Assembly (NCBI GenBank): GCA_907163375.1
Contig: CAJQUW010007115.1
Span: 62,001-126,000, forward strand
Reading direction: 5' to 3'
Length of the DNA: 64,000 nucleotides
DNA from: Prostheceraeus crozeri
Lineage: Eukaryota; Platyhelminthes; Polycladida; Euryleptidae
Positions 31,418 to 42,882 of this stretch are shown here, piece by piece. Each line of letters begins with the position of its first letter. Position 1 is the stretch's first letter. Made by a program: the position numbers and the translations under genes. The notes under the pieces were generated by a model. That model made no database searches. It was not told the origin of the DNA and saw nothing but the letters and a program-made list of their open reading frames with translations.

Positions 31418-31983
31418 CGTTGAGTATGTTGAGTGATACTATGTGTTGGTTGAGTGAATATTCATCATCATGAAGGACTGCTTTATTGTAATTTCATCCA
31501 TGCGATACGATTGTTTTGCTAACTTTTGTTTTGTTTCTTTTGCATACTGGCAATATAGTTTTCCATTATCACTTTGTCTTTTTGATCATCATCTCTCATC
31601 GTTTCGTCGTTCTCATCATTTCGTTTCGTATTTTCATTTATTAAAACTCAATTTTTCTGGCTTCTTAATAACTTAAAAGATGAACCCGTGCATCAGAATA
31701 AATGAAAAACGAAATGACAAGCATTCCGACATCCAGTATAACACAAAGCAGCGATCATAGCAAATTGAATGACATTATTTTTGACATTATTTTAGGATTT
31801 TTAAGTATTATATTATGCTTTCCTTTCATTCATTAGGTCTTTAAAAAACAAATTCATGAAGCTATAGCTTACAAAAACTGCTGCAATTCCCATCAATAAA
31901 AAAACAAAAAAAACATATTTTAAATATATTTAAAACATATTTAAAATATGATGGATAAAAAAAACATTTTTTTGGCAACCCTA

Positions 31984-31991
31984 CATAGCAC
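31984..31991. repeat. hAT target-site duplication, right (CATAGCAC)
   Basis: Perfect 8-base copy of 27835-27842. Confidence 0.9.
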
Positions 31992-33042
31992 ACGGTTACA
32001 AATTGACAACTTTTGTGTTCATCTCAATGACACAGCTGTTTTATGCCAACAAGATGCCTTTTGCCCATGCGGATCGCAGCAGACTCAGCAGCATTCGCAA
32101 AACTTATCTATCCAGGATGTGGACGCGTCCTCATTTCCCTTGACCCCCCTCCTCCTCCCCCCGCATAAACGCCCGCAGATATCTGCAGTTTGCAAACCCC
32201 TCCCCCACGTTGCGGACGTCCTTTGTGGGTGGCCCCATGCCCAATGGTTCTCTCAATTCGTCGTTCTCCTTTCTCTTCCGATTGTCTCATTTCTGCTCTT
32301 CTTGCACAGAAATAGGGCTCAAGTTTTACACCCCAAGTTGCAAGCTGTGCACACATTTCCTTTTACCTCAAAAGTCAGGGATCTTACTCTCAGGAAAGCT
32401 GAGAGCTCATTTCATCTGTGTAATCTGCTTCGAATTCTAGTTATTAGTGCTGACTCGAGGCCACCATCCGTGTGACATTAATACAACAGTTTAATTAAAA
32501 TGTTTCAGCTGTTTTTCTGTAGTTTTTCACTGTTGTTCAGAGAGTAAATGATTGATGTGACGACTTCAAGGATCGAAAACTCATGACACTTTATTGTTAA
32601 AAAGTATCAGAAATAAAAGGAAGTTGAAAGGACCCTAGCCATTAAAACCAATATTAATTTAGCCATTGAGAACACAAAGGAATGCTGAGTTGTAAACATG
32701 AGGTGAACACGGAACTTGCAAACCCACCGCATGCCCCTGCATATAGTGGAGATTCGTCCTTCTTCGAAACGTCTCAAGGGTCAAATGTGACCTGAGGTGG
32801 CATTGTCACGCCATACATGTAGCCTTCCCGGTTTGTAAGCAAAGGTCCAAAGTCTACTACATCTTCAATATAAGTCGCAATAATTAATGAAACATCCGTA
32901 TCTTATTTAATTTGTTCACATAATGCAACAACAGAATAAGCCATCTATTGAGAAAAAACACAAATCCCTGGTTTTACCATCATTAAAACTTTTACTCACA
33001 TGGCTGTCTTATCTTCAATGTAGCCGGTCTAAATCTACTCAC
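31992..33042. other. DHX9 intron 3, 5' end
   Basis: A GC-rich patch with polypyrimidine runs at 32130-32290 is the only compositional oddity. Overlapping open frames on both strands there are compositional and not supported as genes. Confidence 0.4.
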
Positions 33043-33234
33043 CTCCTCCAGTTTTTTCTGATCTGCAATTCGGTCGATATAGCTATATTCTCCTCCTCTT
33101 CCTCCTTCTTGTCTATGGGATTGACGCTCATTGTCACCCATATGACGAGGAGGGAAATTGTTCCCTGAACCAAACTGTGACTGACCAAAAGGAATAGGTG
33201 CGGGTATTTCGGTGCGTCCTACCAATTGTTCTTC
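33043..33234 (-). CDS. DHX9: DHX9 exon: linker between the two dsRNA-binding domains
   Basis: A 192-nt exon (64 codons, phase 0 at both ends) with acceptor TTTTCAG/GAAGAAC at 33235/33234 and donor GAG/GTGAGT at 33043/33042. It encodes a Gly/Pro/Gln-rich low-complexity linker (EEQLVGRTEIPAPIPFGQSQ...) ending RIADQKKLEE. The linker of DHX9 is poorly conserved but has the same position and a charged end before the second domain. Confidence 0.85.
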
Positions 33235-33293
33235 CTGAAAATTCATGAGTTGATCCAATCGAAGCAACTTAATAAACATTCGCACTATCTTAC

Positions 33294-33434
33294 TGTAAAT
33301 TGAGGTACATGTTCCTTTGGAATGATGCTTTCTCGCACGAGGTAATTTAAGAAGTCTCGCGCAGCGTTAGTTTGGGCATCCTTCTTATTAGTCGAGTTAC
33401 CGCATCCCATATAATCGAAGCCATCTACTCGAAT
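33294..33434 (-). CDS. DHX9: DHX9 exon: second half of first dsRNA-binding domain
   Basis: A 141-nt exon (47 codons, phase 0) with acceptor GTTCTTCAG/ATTCGAG at 33435/33434 and donor ACA/GTAAGA at 33294/33293. It encodes IRVDGFDYMGCGNSTNKKDA, then QTNAARDFLNYLVR. The GxGxSTNKKDAQxNAARDFxNYLVR signature is specific to the first double-stranded-RNA-binding domain of DHX9. The Lys pair and helix 2 contact dsRNA and are intact. Confidence 0.93.
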
Positions 33435-36400
33435 CTGAAGAACAATAAAAGAGATTCTATAAACTACTGTTATTATACTAAATTAAAATAAGGTACTAGA
33501 ATTGAAGGCATTCTTGATAAACGTGAATCTTCTTCAATTTGTCGACAGGTTCTCGCCTATTATTTTCTAAGTTTCCCAGGAGTAAATACAGTTATTTACA
33601 CCCTGGCATAAAGATGACCCCACGACTGACGAAAGTTGCATCGAAAGTCAAAGTCCATACGAGTATAAAGTAATCCTAGCTGTCCCTGTTTCATGTTTGT
33701 TATCACATTAAGTTAACTGTGCAAGCATTGAACTCGTGATTGAGTTTCCTACAATTTCAAGTATCAAATTGATGAGTAAATAGAAGACAGGATTATCCTG
33801 TGGATTTGAAGTAGACATTTTTAGGTTTTATTCGACTTTGTTAACTCATGTTTTGAAAATACTCTTATTTCATTACGTTCTGCTATCTTTAATGCTTTTT
33901 CTCTAAAACATTTGAATACTTGTTGATCATTTCTACTGCATCGTCAGTCGCTGTTTTAATTGTCAGTATAATAACTTACACGTATTATTCTCATTCATTG
34001 GTTGCAGCCTTGCAGCCCATCTGATAATAATTTCAAATAATGAACGAGTATCGTATATGTTACGCCTTTTGCAAAACAATGTAAAGAAATATTGTGCACA
34101 AGAACATTTTAAAAAAATCATAGGTCAAAAGACTTTCTAGATTTCTTTATAAATGACATACGAATATTTTGATAGAATCAACGTGCTATTTTATGAGCCA
34201 AATTTAATATTGAGACGAGTGATTCTTGTATCCAAGCACTCTTTTGGTACTTAGCGCATGAATACGAAGAATCAAGCACAGCCGATACATTGTTTACTGA
34301 TTTCCGGTTGCCAAGTCCATCACATCGAAAATTGTCTGTATCAACCTGTATGGCATCAACCTGAACATGCTGTAAAGTCCATCTGAAATCGAATCAAATG
34401 AAGAGAAAATGAACTTTCTATGGATCAAGTAACAAACCATTTTTGGGTTCATTTTGCTTTATCTCTTACTGGCTCGTTTTGCCAGACAGAGATTTGAAGT
34501 TCTTATTCAAATCAAGAAAGACATTTTAGAATCCAACTCGGTAGGCTACTTGGTTTAACTGCTGCAATTCAAAATAGTGAAAATCGCATACTCAAATTGT
34601 CATGAATGATGTGACGCGGAAAAAGAAAATTTTTTAAGATATTGACACCGCCACCCAGGATGAGAATTGAATGCCTGTCGAAGTTTTGATAGAAGGGTTG
34701 TCTCAAACAGACAACTTGGGGTCATTCATTAAACCACGTCCGCATTCTCTTGCGGAATGTTTTGGCTATCGTGAGAAATGAGCTACACAATCAATTTGCT
34801 GCTGCATATCCTCGTCGTCGCACTTAGCATTTCAAAAGTTATTCCCTTGTAACCTTGGTTCATTTAGGCTTCCTTTGTAAGTATTTCCAACATCTAATAC
34901 AGTTGAAGCATTCAAGAGGACTGTCAATAGATTTCCAGTTCGCTCCGAGTTTTTATCTTCGACACACTTCAAACTTACGTTTTCTATGATATGGTACCAA
35001 TATATTGTAATATTTCTATTTCTAACCTTAGTAGTTACACAGTTGAGATATTATTAAGATACTTTTCATGAGGACTTCTCTATCCTCATTTTTCTATTTC
35101 ACTTCATCTCCTTCTTTTCAGTACTATTTCTTCTCAAGGAATTCACGAACAGAACATATAACCGATCCTTGCCCTTCTCGACCTCAGCAGCTCGATATTG
35201 ACTTCTTAAAGCAGGCAACAGTAACCATCTATCATCTTCATCAACACGATATGTCTTCCTTGACTTTATAAGCGACTGGTCAGTCTGCGAGAACTGCTTC
35301 ACTCATAACATATAATTACTATTAGGAAATCTATAGCCGAGCTTCTGATGAGGCAGTCGCTGTAATGACCGAAAATTAATGTAGGCCCATATCCATGTAT
35401 GAATGCTTATTTTATCTTATATAAATCAATAGTCTAGTCTGCTGAGGACATATATTCACATCTTTACATCTCGTAGCATTCAGGATGAATTCATTAAGCT
35501 GACAATCTAGACCCAAGGTGTGATATAAGTACCTGGCAGGCCTAGATAGCTTGTAATGACACTATCCAAATTTCAGTTTCAAAGCTGTTCCCGCCATCAT
35601 ACTGATTTAACCAATTAATGCCTAGCGTGGACTATAGTCTACAATTAATTCATGTGTCCCAAGAGCTCTATACCCGTCTTCTTTTTTTTGGTGCTTTAGA
35701 ATATAGTCAGATATAATATAAAATATGGTTAGATAGAATATAATCAGATTCAGAACAAGTTTCTTGGCATGCAGATCCACTCATTTGTCACCATATACCA
35801 TCATTTTTGGATGATCAATAATAAGACAGCAACAAAAATCTTGGATGATATTGGTCATTTCAAAATGACTTCTTCATGTTATTTGCTATGTCTTTGTGAA
35901 CAAATCAAGTGTTCCAATTACTGAAACTTGAAGAGACAGTTCATATTTGCGTTTTGAAACTTACAGAAAAATTTCAAAGTTGCTGTGGAATATAGTCCAC
36001 GCAAGTCAGATATGAGTAGAGACAGACAGACGAGTAAGCAATTATGATAATACAGCCTAATGCTTCGAGCATCAACATCTGCAGTACTAATTTGCACAAT
36101 ATGAATTACTCCAACAAAATGTAATCAATGCTGAAGCTATGAGAAAAGAACATTTTCTTCCAGCCATTCATTTTTTTGAATTATCTTCCAACCAAGATAT
36201 AATGATTGGGAAAAATTTTTCTTAGGTTGAAACTACAATCTATGTATCTAAATAGTGTAGCCAAATTCAGAAATTTATGTTCCTTGTACTTTTATACAAA
36301 TCACTTTATTGTCTACTAATCAGTCATGCTTGTAAAGCGCAATCGGTCCATTATGCAGCCCCATGCTCTATCCACAACTTATGGAATATCGAATACATAC

Positions 36401-36741
36401 CATTTGTGCATGTATGTTTCGATGCGATTGTGCAGCCACATTAGTCAAAACGTTTCTCATGGTGAAGACTGAATCGAATATTTCATTTCAACCAACATGC
36501 TACTTCTTTTTATGTGATAAACTCAGAAGAAAAACTTTTGGAATGCATATGGTTCCTTAGTAAAACTATGGATATAAACTTAGGGTCTATATACAATACG
36601 TGTAGGCCTAAATTTTTTACATTGTTAGCCGCATGAAAATGACACTTTGACACTGACTGAGCAAATCGATCTATAGCCATGTAACATTGACTATCTCCGC
36701 TGATTCAATCAATTCTGATCCAATGAACAACAAGATAAATT
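33435..36741. other. DHX9 intron 1 sequence without recognised gene
   Basis: Short open frames only (for example 35068-35271 and 36363-36560), none with a recognisable motif. No clear repeats by eye. Confidence 0.4.
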
Positions 36742-37050
36742 TTGTACGTAACGAACAAAGAAGAATTACAGACCGCTGTAGTACCAAAAGTAGAAAACTC
36801 AAAGCGTAGAAGAAGTACAATAAGAAAAGTGCATACCAGAATCACTGAACATCTCAAATCAAAAGACTCATCAATGTTTAAACATCTCAAGATGTGCCAA
36901 ACCAATGACCAACAAATATCAGTGTCAATTATAGACTATGATCGAGATGTAATAAACCTTAGATTACGTGAGGCTATACAGATCAAGATTTTGAAGCCAT
37001 CTATCAACAACAAAGATGAGCTAACAGATTTTCAAGCTCTAATTTTCTAA
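36742..37050 (+). pseudogene. Penelope-like element GIY-YIG endonuclease C-terminal fragment
   Basis: A 102-aa frame with RKVHTRITEHLKSKDSSMFK, HLKMCQ and LRLREAIQIKILKPSINNKD. This order (RxxEHxxxKxSSxxxHxxxC, then EAxxIKxxKPxIN) matches the part of Penelope-like proteins after the GIY-YIG motif. The catalytic GIY-YIG itself is not visible upstream, so it is a 5'-truncated remnant. Its 3' tail probably ends near 37170. Confidence 0.65.
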
Positions 37051-38791
37051 TTCCTGTGTACATAGTATTTCAAATTTTGTATCCTTTTCGTATTTAGCTC
37101 GCTTCGTCTTTTCTATAACTTGAGAATGGAGTCATACTCCAAAATATTGTTTTACAAACTAATAAAATAAAGTAATTCCATCAAATATTTTATTCAACAA
37201 TCTGCAGCAAGGCCTACAACATAATCATAATCAACTTGAAATTCCATCAAAATTACGTTTTACAATCGATTGTATTTTTTGAAATATTGCGTCATGAAAG
37301 CAAAACTAATAAAGGAAAACAATAATCATGGGCTAGTAAAAAAGTCAGGTGATATGAGAACTTACAATTCCACAGTATGTTACGTTTGATCAGTATTTTT
37401 ACCGAGGTGATTAAAAGAATCACCCTAGGTCTTCTGAGGGTTAAGTGTCAAATTGTGCAACGGGTCGAGAGATCACCATTACCCACGACTCTTTTATAAT
37501 GTATTGGCATACGCATGTATATTATGCATGCAGTACAAACATCTTGCACATGGACATGTATCATACGGTAAACTTGCAAAAATGCTCGCACAAACAAACA
37601 CAATATACATGCACTGTCCATGCACACATGACGTAGCTGATTAGCATGATACAATTCCTGATTTCATCACTGAGCAACCGTGTGCACTGATAATATAGTT
37701 GATAACTGAACAAGTTAAATTTCTTTCATGGTTCTGCCTTGGGTAGACTATAATCCACGGTTATGATTTGTTATAATGTCAAAAATAAAGTCATATGATG
37801 TAATGCTCTATAATGCATAACCGGGCCTCGAGACCCCATCCGCGCAGGCAGTGCATCGATGCAGGGCACCGCAGTATAAATGAAGGTCTGATCTGAAGCA
37901 TGGAAAACTTTGTTTCATGGAAAATGTTTACGAAAGGAAAGTTTCTGTTTCTTGAAACTTGCTTCTAGCCTGGTTTAGGTTTTATGAATATCAGTATCCT
38001 TGACTGTGCTAAAATGTGTCACATAATTATGAGCGAATTTAATGACATTTCCGATCTTTATTCTTTATAAGGATTTGATTTTTAATTTACTGATCAAACT
38101 CATTAAATATCAGATTCAGAACTGCTAAAAGTACATGTCATTGTTATACAAGTTATATACATGAAGTTTTAAATCGGACTTCCATGAAGGATTGGACGCC
38201 CTGGATACACTGACAAGGAGTTTTGCACTATATTATCCCTCGACTTCTCTCTTCAAAAAATTAAAGGCTTCGTCCCTGAAACAAAATTGATTAGTACCAT
38301 GACTTCCGCGCACGTGACCTATTTGCTTCTTTTGAGTTCATTGATACGAATAACCATTTTAGCTCAACCAAATCGATAATAGTCTCCGCATTGATGTGTA
38401 TTGATAAAAACACATGCGATGACATAACTCACAAATGATAGTTATAAAATTCGGACATCAAATCAAAGTATCTTTCAGGTATAGGCCTACTTCCATATTA
38501 ATCGATAGCGTCCTAAATGTAGTAGAAAAAATATTTAATTCTATATTTACAAGAAATAAGCTAACAGTACTTCAAAAACATGTCTCTTCTAACCTCAAAT
38601 ATAAGAATATTTTTCTGATGTTAATAAATAATAAATGAAAACAGCAGGAATGTATTTACTTGCATGCGTTTATGGTTGCATATTCATAACAGAATTACGG
38701 CATCATGAATTGGATTAGGCCTAGCTATACCTACTTGAAACTATGAACCAGACTAGAATGAATTTCAAATAAAGGGGACGAAACTGTCTCC
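37051..38791. other. DHX9 intron 1 sequence without recognised gene
   Basis: Overlapping open frames at 37445-37654 on both strands mirror each other and are not coding. A small GC-rich patch with a TATAAATG word at 37870-37880 is not interpretable. Confidence 0.4.
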
Positions 38792-39163
38792 ACTGATCCC
38801 ATTCCTTGCGTAGATTTAAACTGGCATACATGCATGCCTGTTATGAATTTATGACGCACATCTAATCAATCTTATCGACGTATCAAATCGTAGGATTTAC
38901 GGAAGCTTTCGTGGGCCATATGAGACTCCTTTGAGTTACATTTTTGAAAGAAAAAGTTTTGAAGTTGTAGATTTATAACTGATCCCATTCCTTGCGTAGA
39001 TTTAAACTGGCATACATGCATGCCTGTTATGAATTTATGACGCACATCTAATCAATCTTATCGACGTATCAAATCGTAGGATTTACGGAAGCTTTCGTGG
39101 GCCATATGAGACTCCTTTGAGTTACATTTTTGAAAGAAAAAGTTTTGAAGTTGTAGATTTATA
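38792..39163. repeat. Exact tandem duplication of 186 bp
   Basis: Units 38792-38977 and 38978-39163, each beginning ACTGATCCCATTCCTTGCGT and ending TTGTAGATTTATA. I see no difference between them, which points to a recent event or an assembly artefact. Confidence 0.88.
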
Positions 39164-39256
39164 ACTTTAAATTTAGGATGAGCATTGGATATCCATGAAA
39201 ATATGTGACTAGGATATCATTCTGATCCAATAACGTACGGATGTGACTTCTTGACT

Positions 39257-39403
39257 AGAAATTTATTGGCTAAAAATTAGTAGTCCTGGAACTGACTCCT
39301 TTTGGTTGACGATTTTAGTTTTTTGCCCTTGAAGACGCGTAAACATGCGTAACGTCGGGCCTGCATACAGCCTTTATTACTAATTTTTAGCCAATAAATT
39401 TCT
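39257..39403. mobile_element. Small MITE with 26-bp terminal inverted repeats
   Basis: The left end AGAAATTTATTGGCTAAAAA and right end TTTTTAGCCAATAAATTTCT are perfect inverted copies (about 26 bp). The 147-bp body has no coding sequence. Target duplication is not clear. Confidence 0.7.
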
Positions 39404-40047
39404 TAAGAAGACACCTTCGTACTATATGGCGTCATGAAAAGTCTTCTGTTTGCGGCAATCATATTCATCATTTTGATCACTCTTTTATATCGAAAATGTA
39501 TTTTTACAGTGAAATTATTATGGTTATGGGGTATCAGTTTATAGATTGAATTTAAGGTTGGTTATGAGAAATTTTCGGTTTAAGGGTGGATTTTCTGCAA
39601 TATGACTTATTTCAGAGATAGTCTCGTGGATTGCATTTTAGTGTAACAGCTTAATAAGAGTCTTCCACTTGTAAGCCTATAAAGCATTCAACACACAAAA
39701 TTCAACAGAGGTCTGCCGGTAAAATTGTTAACAACTTTGTTTTAATAACGTGATGATAAAGCACCAATAAATAGCTGAATGAAGTGTTTGATGAGACATC
39801 TGCATCCCTAAGAAAGCACATTTAGCAGTCACTGGGAAGGCCTAGGCGTAACAGACAAGGACATGTAGCATACCCACAAAAGAATTAAATAATCACAAAT
39901 ACTATTCAATAACAAAATATACATTGTCACAATACATAGTGCACACGCTTTGGCTAGATTATCGTTCTTTATACTGCCATTCAAGATAAGCCTACCAATT
40001 TCTCCTACCCTACTATTTTGCGGCATCATCGCAATCCGTATATGACA
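39404..40047. other. DHX9 intron 1 sequence
   Basis: No gene or repeat recognised. Confidence 0.35.
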
Positions 40048-40055
40048 CCATAGAG

Positions 40056-40907
40056 CAAAGGTTCCCAACCGGGGGGTCGTGACCCCCATGGGGGTCGCGA
40101 GGCCACTTCAGAGGGGGTCGTAAGAGCCGCCTGGAAAAAATTTGTATCCGTCCGGCTTTCCAATTTGTCTTAATGCACGGCCGCAGAAGAAGAGATTAGG
40201 CATGATGCGCGCTTATTGGCCGTGGTGTGTAGTCATGTGTGTCATATGTGGACGAAGATTTGGTTTATCATCTTGTTGGGAACATCAAGAAACATCTCAA
40301 GGACCTGCGAGACAACTTCGACGGTTATTTCCCAAACTTCAATGTCGCATCCTGGATTCGGACTCCGTTTGAGATGTCGCTCGATGACTTGGTTGACGAA
40401 AATACACTGAAGGATGAATTGATCGAGCTCAAAAATTCTGATATTTTAAAATCGAAGTTCAAAGCCGTGAGCAACTGCGAATTTTGGGCCAGTTTGCTCA
40501 ATACTTTTCCCAATCTGGCCAAAGAAGCCCTGAAGTTTGTGCTTCCCTTCGTTACAACTTACCTCTGCTAGGCCGGCTTCTCGGCGTTGGTGGTCATAAA
40601 GACGAAGTGGCGGGCCCGCCTGGACGTTGCTTCTGACATGCGGCTCGCTTTGAGCAAGAAGCAGTTTCGCATAAGAATGCTCAGCGACGAAGCCCAGGAG
40701 CAATCTTCGCATTGAAATTTTTGGAATTTTAAGTTATGAACACATGATGTTGTTCTTCGTTTTTTCGAATAAGTTCAATAACGACGGCATTGAATGTGAT
40801 AATAATTCAATATGAAGGTGTTTCCTAACTCCTCTGATTTTTTTACTGGGGGTCCCGGAGCCCTCCGGATTTGTCCTGGGGGGTCGCGTAGCGATTCGGA
40901 ACCCCTG
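40056..40907 (+). mobile_element. ZBED-like hAT derivative (852 bp) with 8-bp target duplications
   Basis: The ends CAAAGGTTCCCAACC (40056) and GGAACCCCTG (to 40907) are inverted copies, with subterminal GGGGGTCG-rich sequence at both ends. The flanks carry a perfect 8-bp duplication CCATAGAG (40048-40055 and 40908-40915). Inside is a transposase C-terminal remnant on the plus strand. Confidence 0.88.
40239..40715 (+). pseudogene. ZBED5-like hAT transposase C-terminal remnant
   Basis: Reads NFDGYFPNFNVASWIRTPFE, then DELIELKNSDILKSKF, SNCEFWASLLNTFPNLAKEA and LPFVTTYLC, followed by an in-frame TAG at 40569-40571 where the family has Glu, and continues AGFSALVVIKTKWRARLDV. It matches the hATC end of domesticated-type ZBED/hAT transposases. 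Only the last quarter of the protein is present. Confidence 0.78.
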
Positions 40908-40915
40908 CCATAGAG

Positions 40916-41964
40916 TAATGGTATTCAAACCAGTATAAAAATGCAACTGAAGTGATTGACAAAATCTAGCATCATGGTGTGTAAATACTTGTAGGGTAAT
41001 GGAATTATTGTAGTTTATGTTGTTTTCTTTATTGAATTTCAATCACAGATTCTATATCGGTCTATGTCTACTTGTGTGCTTGAAGAGATTGCCTATGCTC
41101 TAGGCTTCTCACGGAGCCGCAAGGATCAACGCGTGCTGTAGGCAAGGCCCATGATCTGACCCCAAACCTTCAGAGGTACCGAACCGTCCATCTTTCAAGC
41201 AATTTTCTCCCAAAATAGTTAATCAGTGGAGCTCATTACATCATGGACAGCTAGAAATCTAGGTGATAGTATTCTAGTTATCCATGATTATATCCGGCAG
41301 CTTTAAATCGTGGTCTCTAATACTTTAAAAAACATATAATGAGAAATCCGGTGTCACATCCTCCTCACTTTTGTGAAATGCTTGCATTTCCATGTTGTTC
41401 TCTCCCTTGAAATTGTAATGGTCCAGTTGCGCCCGGTCCCATTGCCTCGAAAGCTTCCTAATGTGTCAAAAATAATTAAACATTGGCTATGTGTGACTTT
41501 TTAAAGAATAAGGATCTTGTTATATCAGTTAATCTATATTATCAAAATAAATTATGCACTTAAAATCTCGCTTGTCGCAGTATGAGATATTTGCATTGCA
41601 TAGCTAGTTTGATCATCAAGAACATCTACTGCTTTCTCATGTGTTTTCAGCGATACATCTTATTGTGCCATCTTCAGACTCTTGAAGTCTCATCGGGATT
41701 TTCAGTGAAAAAATCTTCAAACTCGGTATCAGCGACTCGCTGACTGACAGATGAAAAAAGAGGAAACACTACTCAGTGATGCACAGGAGCTATCTGCAAT
41801 TGGTGTGTATGTAGAAACAGAGCAATCGGTGCTTACTTTTCCAGTCGGCACATTTTAGAAGACATTTGCATCGTTGTTACATCAAGTGTCTTCTCAGGAT
41901 ATCATGTCATTGTCAGACAGTGCAGATTAAGTGGCGACTTATGCTTCCATCATCACATCAACGC
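40916..41964. other. DHX9 intron 1 sequence
   Basis: No recognised gene. Confidence 0.35.
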
Positions 41965-42290
41965 TAAATAAGCACAGATCTCGACTTGATAGATATTGTT
42001 ACATGTGCAACCAGGAAAAGTGGTTATCTCGATCATGTGTTAGTTCCTAATGACCTTTCAGATGTCTATAATAAAAACTGTGTTACATATAACGCTCCAA
42101 TTTCTACATCTGATCATTTGACTTTGAGAGTGTCTCCCTCAGACTATCTGCTATTGTTTACGACTACAGATCATCTAATCTGCGCAATTTGTACAGAATG
42201 ATTTTCTCCGTAGATTGGAAAGACTTACTTTCTGAGACTGATGCAGATGAACAATGTAGAATTTTCTATCGTATTCTTCTATCGATACAG
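41965..42290 (+). pseudogene. LINE endonuclease-to-linker fragment
   Basis: A frame with LDHVLVPNDLSDVYNKN, NAPISTSDHLTL, then in a shifted frame SNLRNLYRMIFSVDWKDLLS and DEQCRIFYRIL. This is the C-terminal SDH motif of an APE endonuclease and the following linker of a non-LTR retrotransposon. It is short and broken. Confidence 0.6.
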
Positions 42291-42882
42291 TGAGCGTTTC
42301 CCCTAGTTAGGAGATCACAATAAGTAGCAGTCGATGTGATGCTTAAGTGTGGTCACTGTTTTAGAGAAAGCATGGCATTTTTCAAGAAAAAAGATGCCGT
42401 ATCACTGAGCATTGGTTAAGCGACTTTTGAATTTTCAATTGAGACCAGCTAAGCATTTTACACGTGAAGTTCCATCTGATTGATGCAGCCAATCCAAGTT
42501 CAAAGGCGTCGACGTGATGGGGAAAACACTGTCGATGTGATGACGGAAAAGTTGTGGACAGCTATTTATTAGCTGGCTCTGATTTCAATTAGGTTGACTT
42601 CTCAATTGTTGATATTTCTTTGATTGAAAGGGAGTTAGGCTGTTTGATTCAAAATCTGCTTCATGATGTGCCATACTTTTTGCTGTACAACAATTCGAAA
42701 AATGTATTTTTCGTGTGGACATGCAAAAATGATATGTTTGGAATATTACATGAATTTTCATGTCGAAAATCCTGCATAAAATTTAAAATGATGACATTTA
42801 AGTTATCTTGTACTTTCACCCAGATTCCCATGTCTGTATCTGCCACTTCTGAATCGATGTTGAAGTACAATAGAGCGATATA

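Larger units (their letters stand above)
27843..31983 (+). mobile_element. hAT transposon (4,141 bp) with 8-bp target duplications
   Basis: Terminal repeats begin TAGGGTTGC at both ends (27843 and, inverted, 31983) and are followed inwards by TTTAAATAT-rich sequence. The flanks carry a perfect 8-bp duplication CATAGCAC (27835-27842 and 31984-31991), diagnostic of hAT. Inside are a BED finger exon, a transposase core fragment and a hATC dimerisation domain, all on the plus strand. It lies in DHX9 intron 3, opposite to the host strand. Confidence 0.92.
1900..33042 (-). other. DHX9: DHX9 intron 3, about 31 kb, filled with mobile elements
   Basis: The exons at 33043-33234 and 1760-1899 join in frame to give the normal DHX9 order of linker and then second dsRNA-binding domain, so everything between is intron. 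It holds the whole Polinton, a LINE, a tRNA-like sequence and a hAT element. The Polinton late genes lie on the same strand as the host transcript. Confidence 0.8.

Noticed and set aside
32108..32475. Overlapping open frames on both strands
   Set aside because: They follow a GC-rich pyrimidine/purine patch and show no domain.
34270..34390. Possible extra exon on the minus strand (FRCDGLGNRKS, after a TTTCAG acceptor)
   Set aside because: Vaguely dsRBD-like, but the DHX9 exons on either side already join in frame and no donor fits, so it is not needed.
37448..37654. Three mutually overlapping open frames
   Set aside because: Low-complexity CA/TG-rich sequence with no homology signal.
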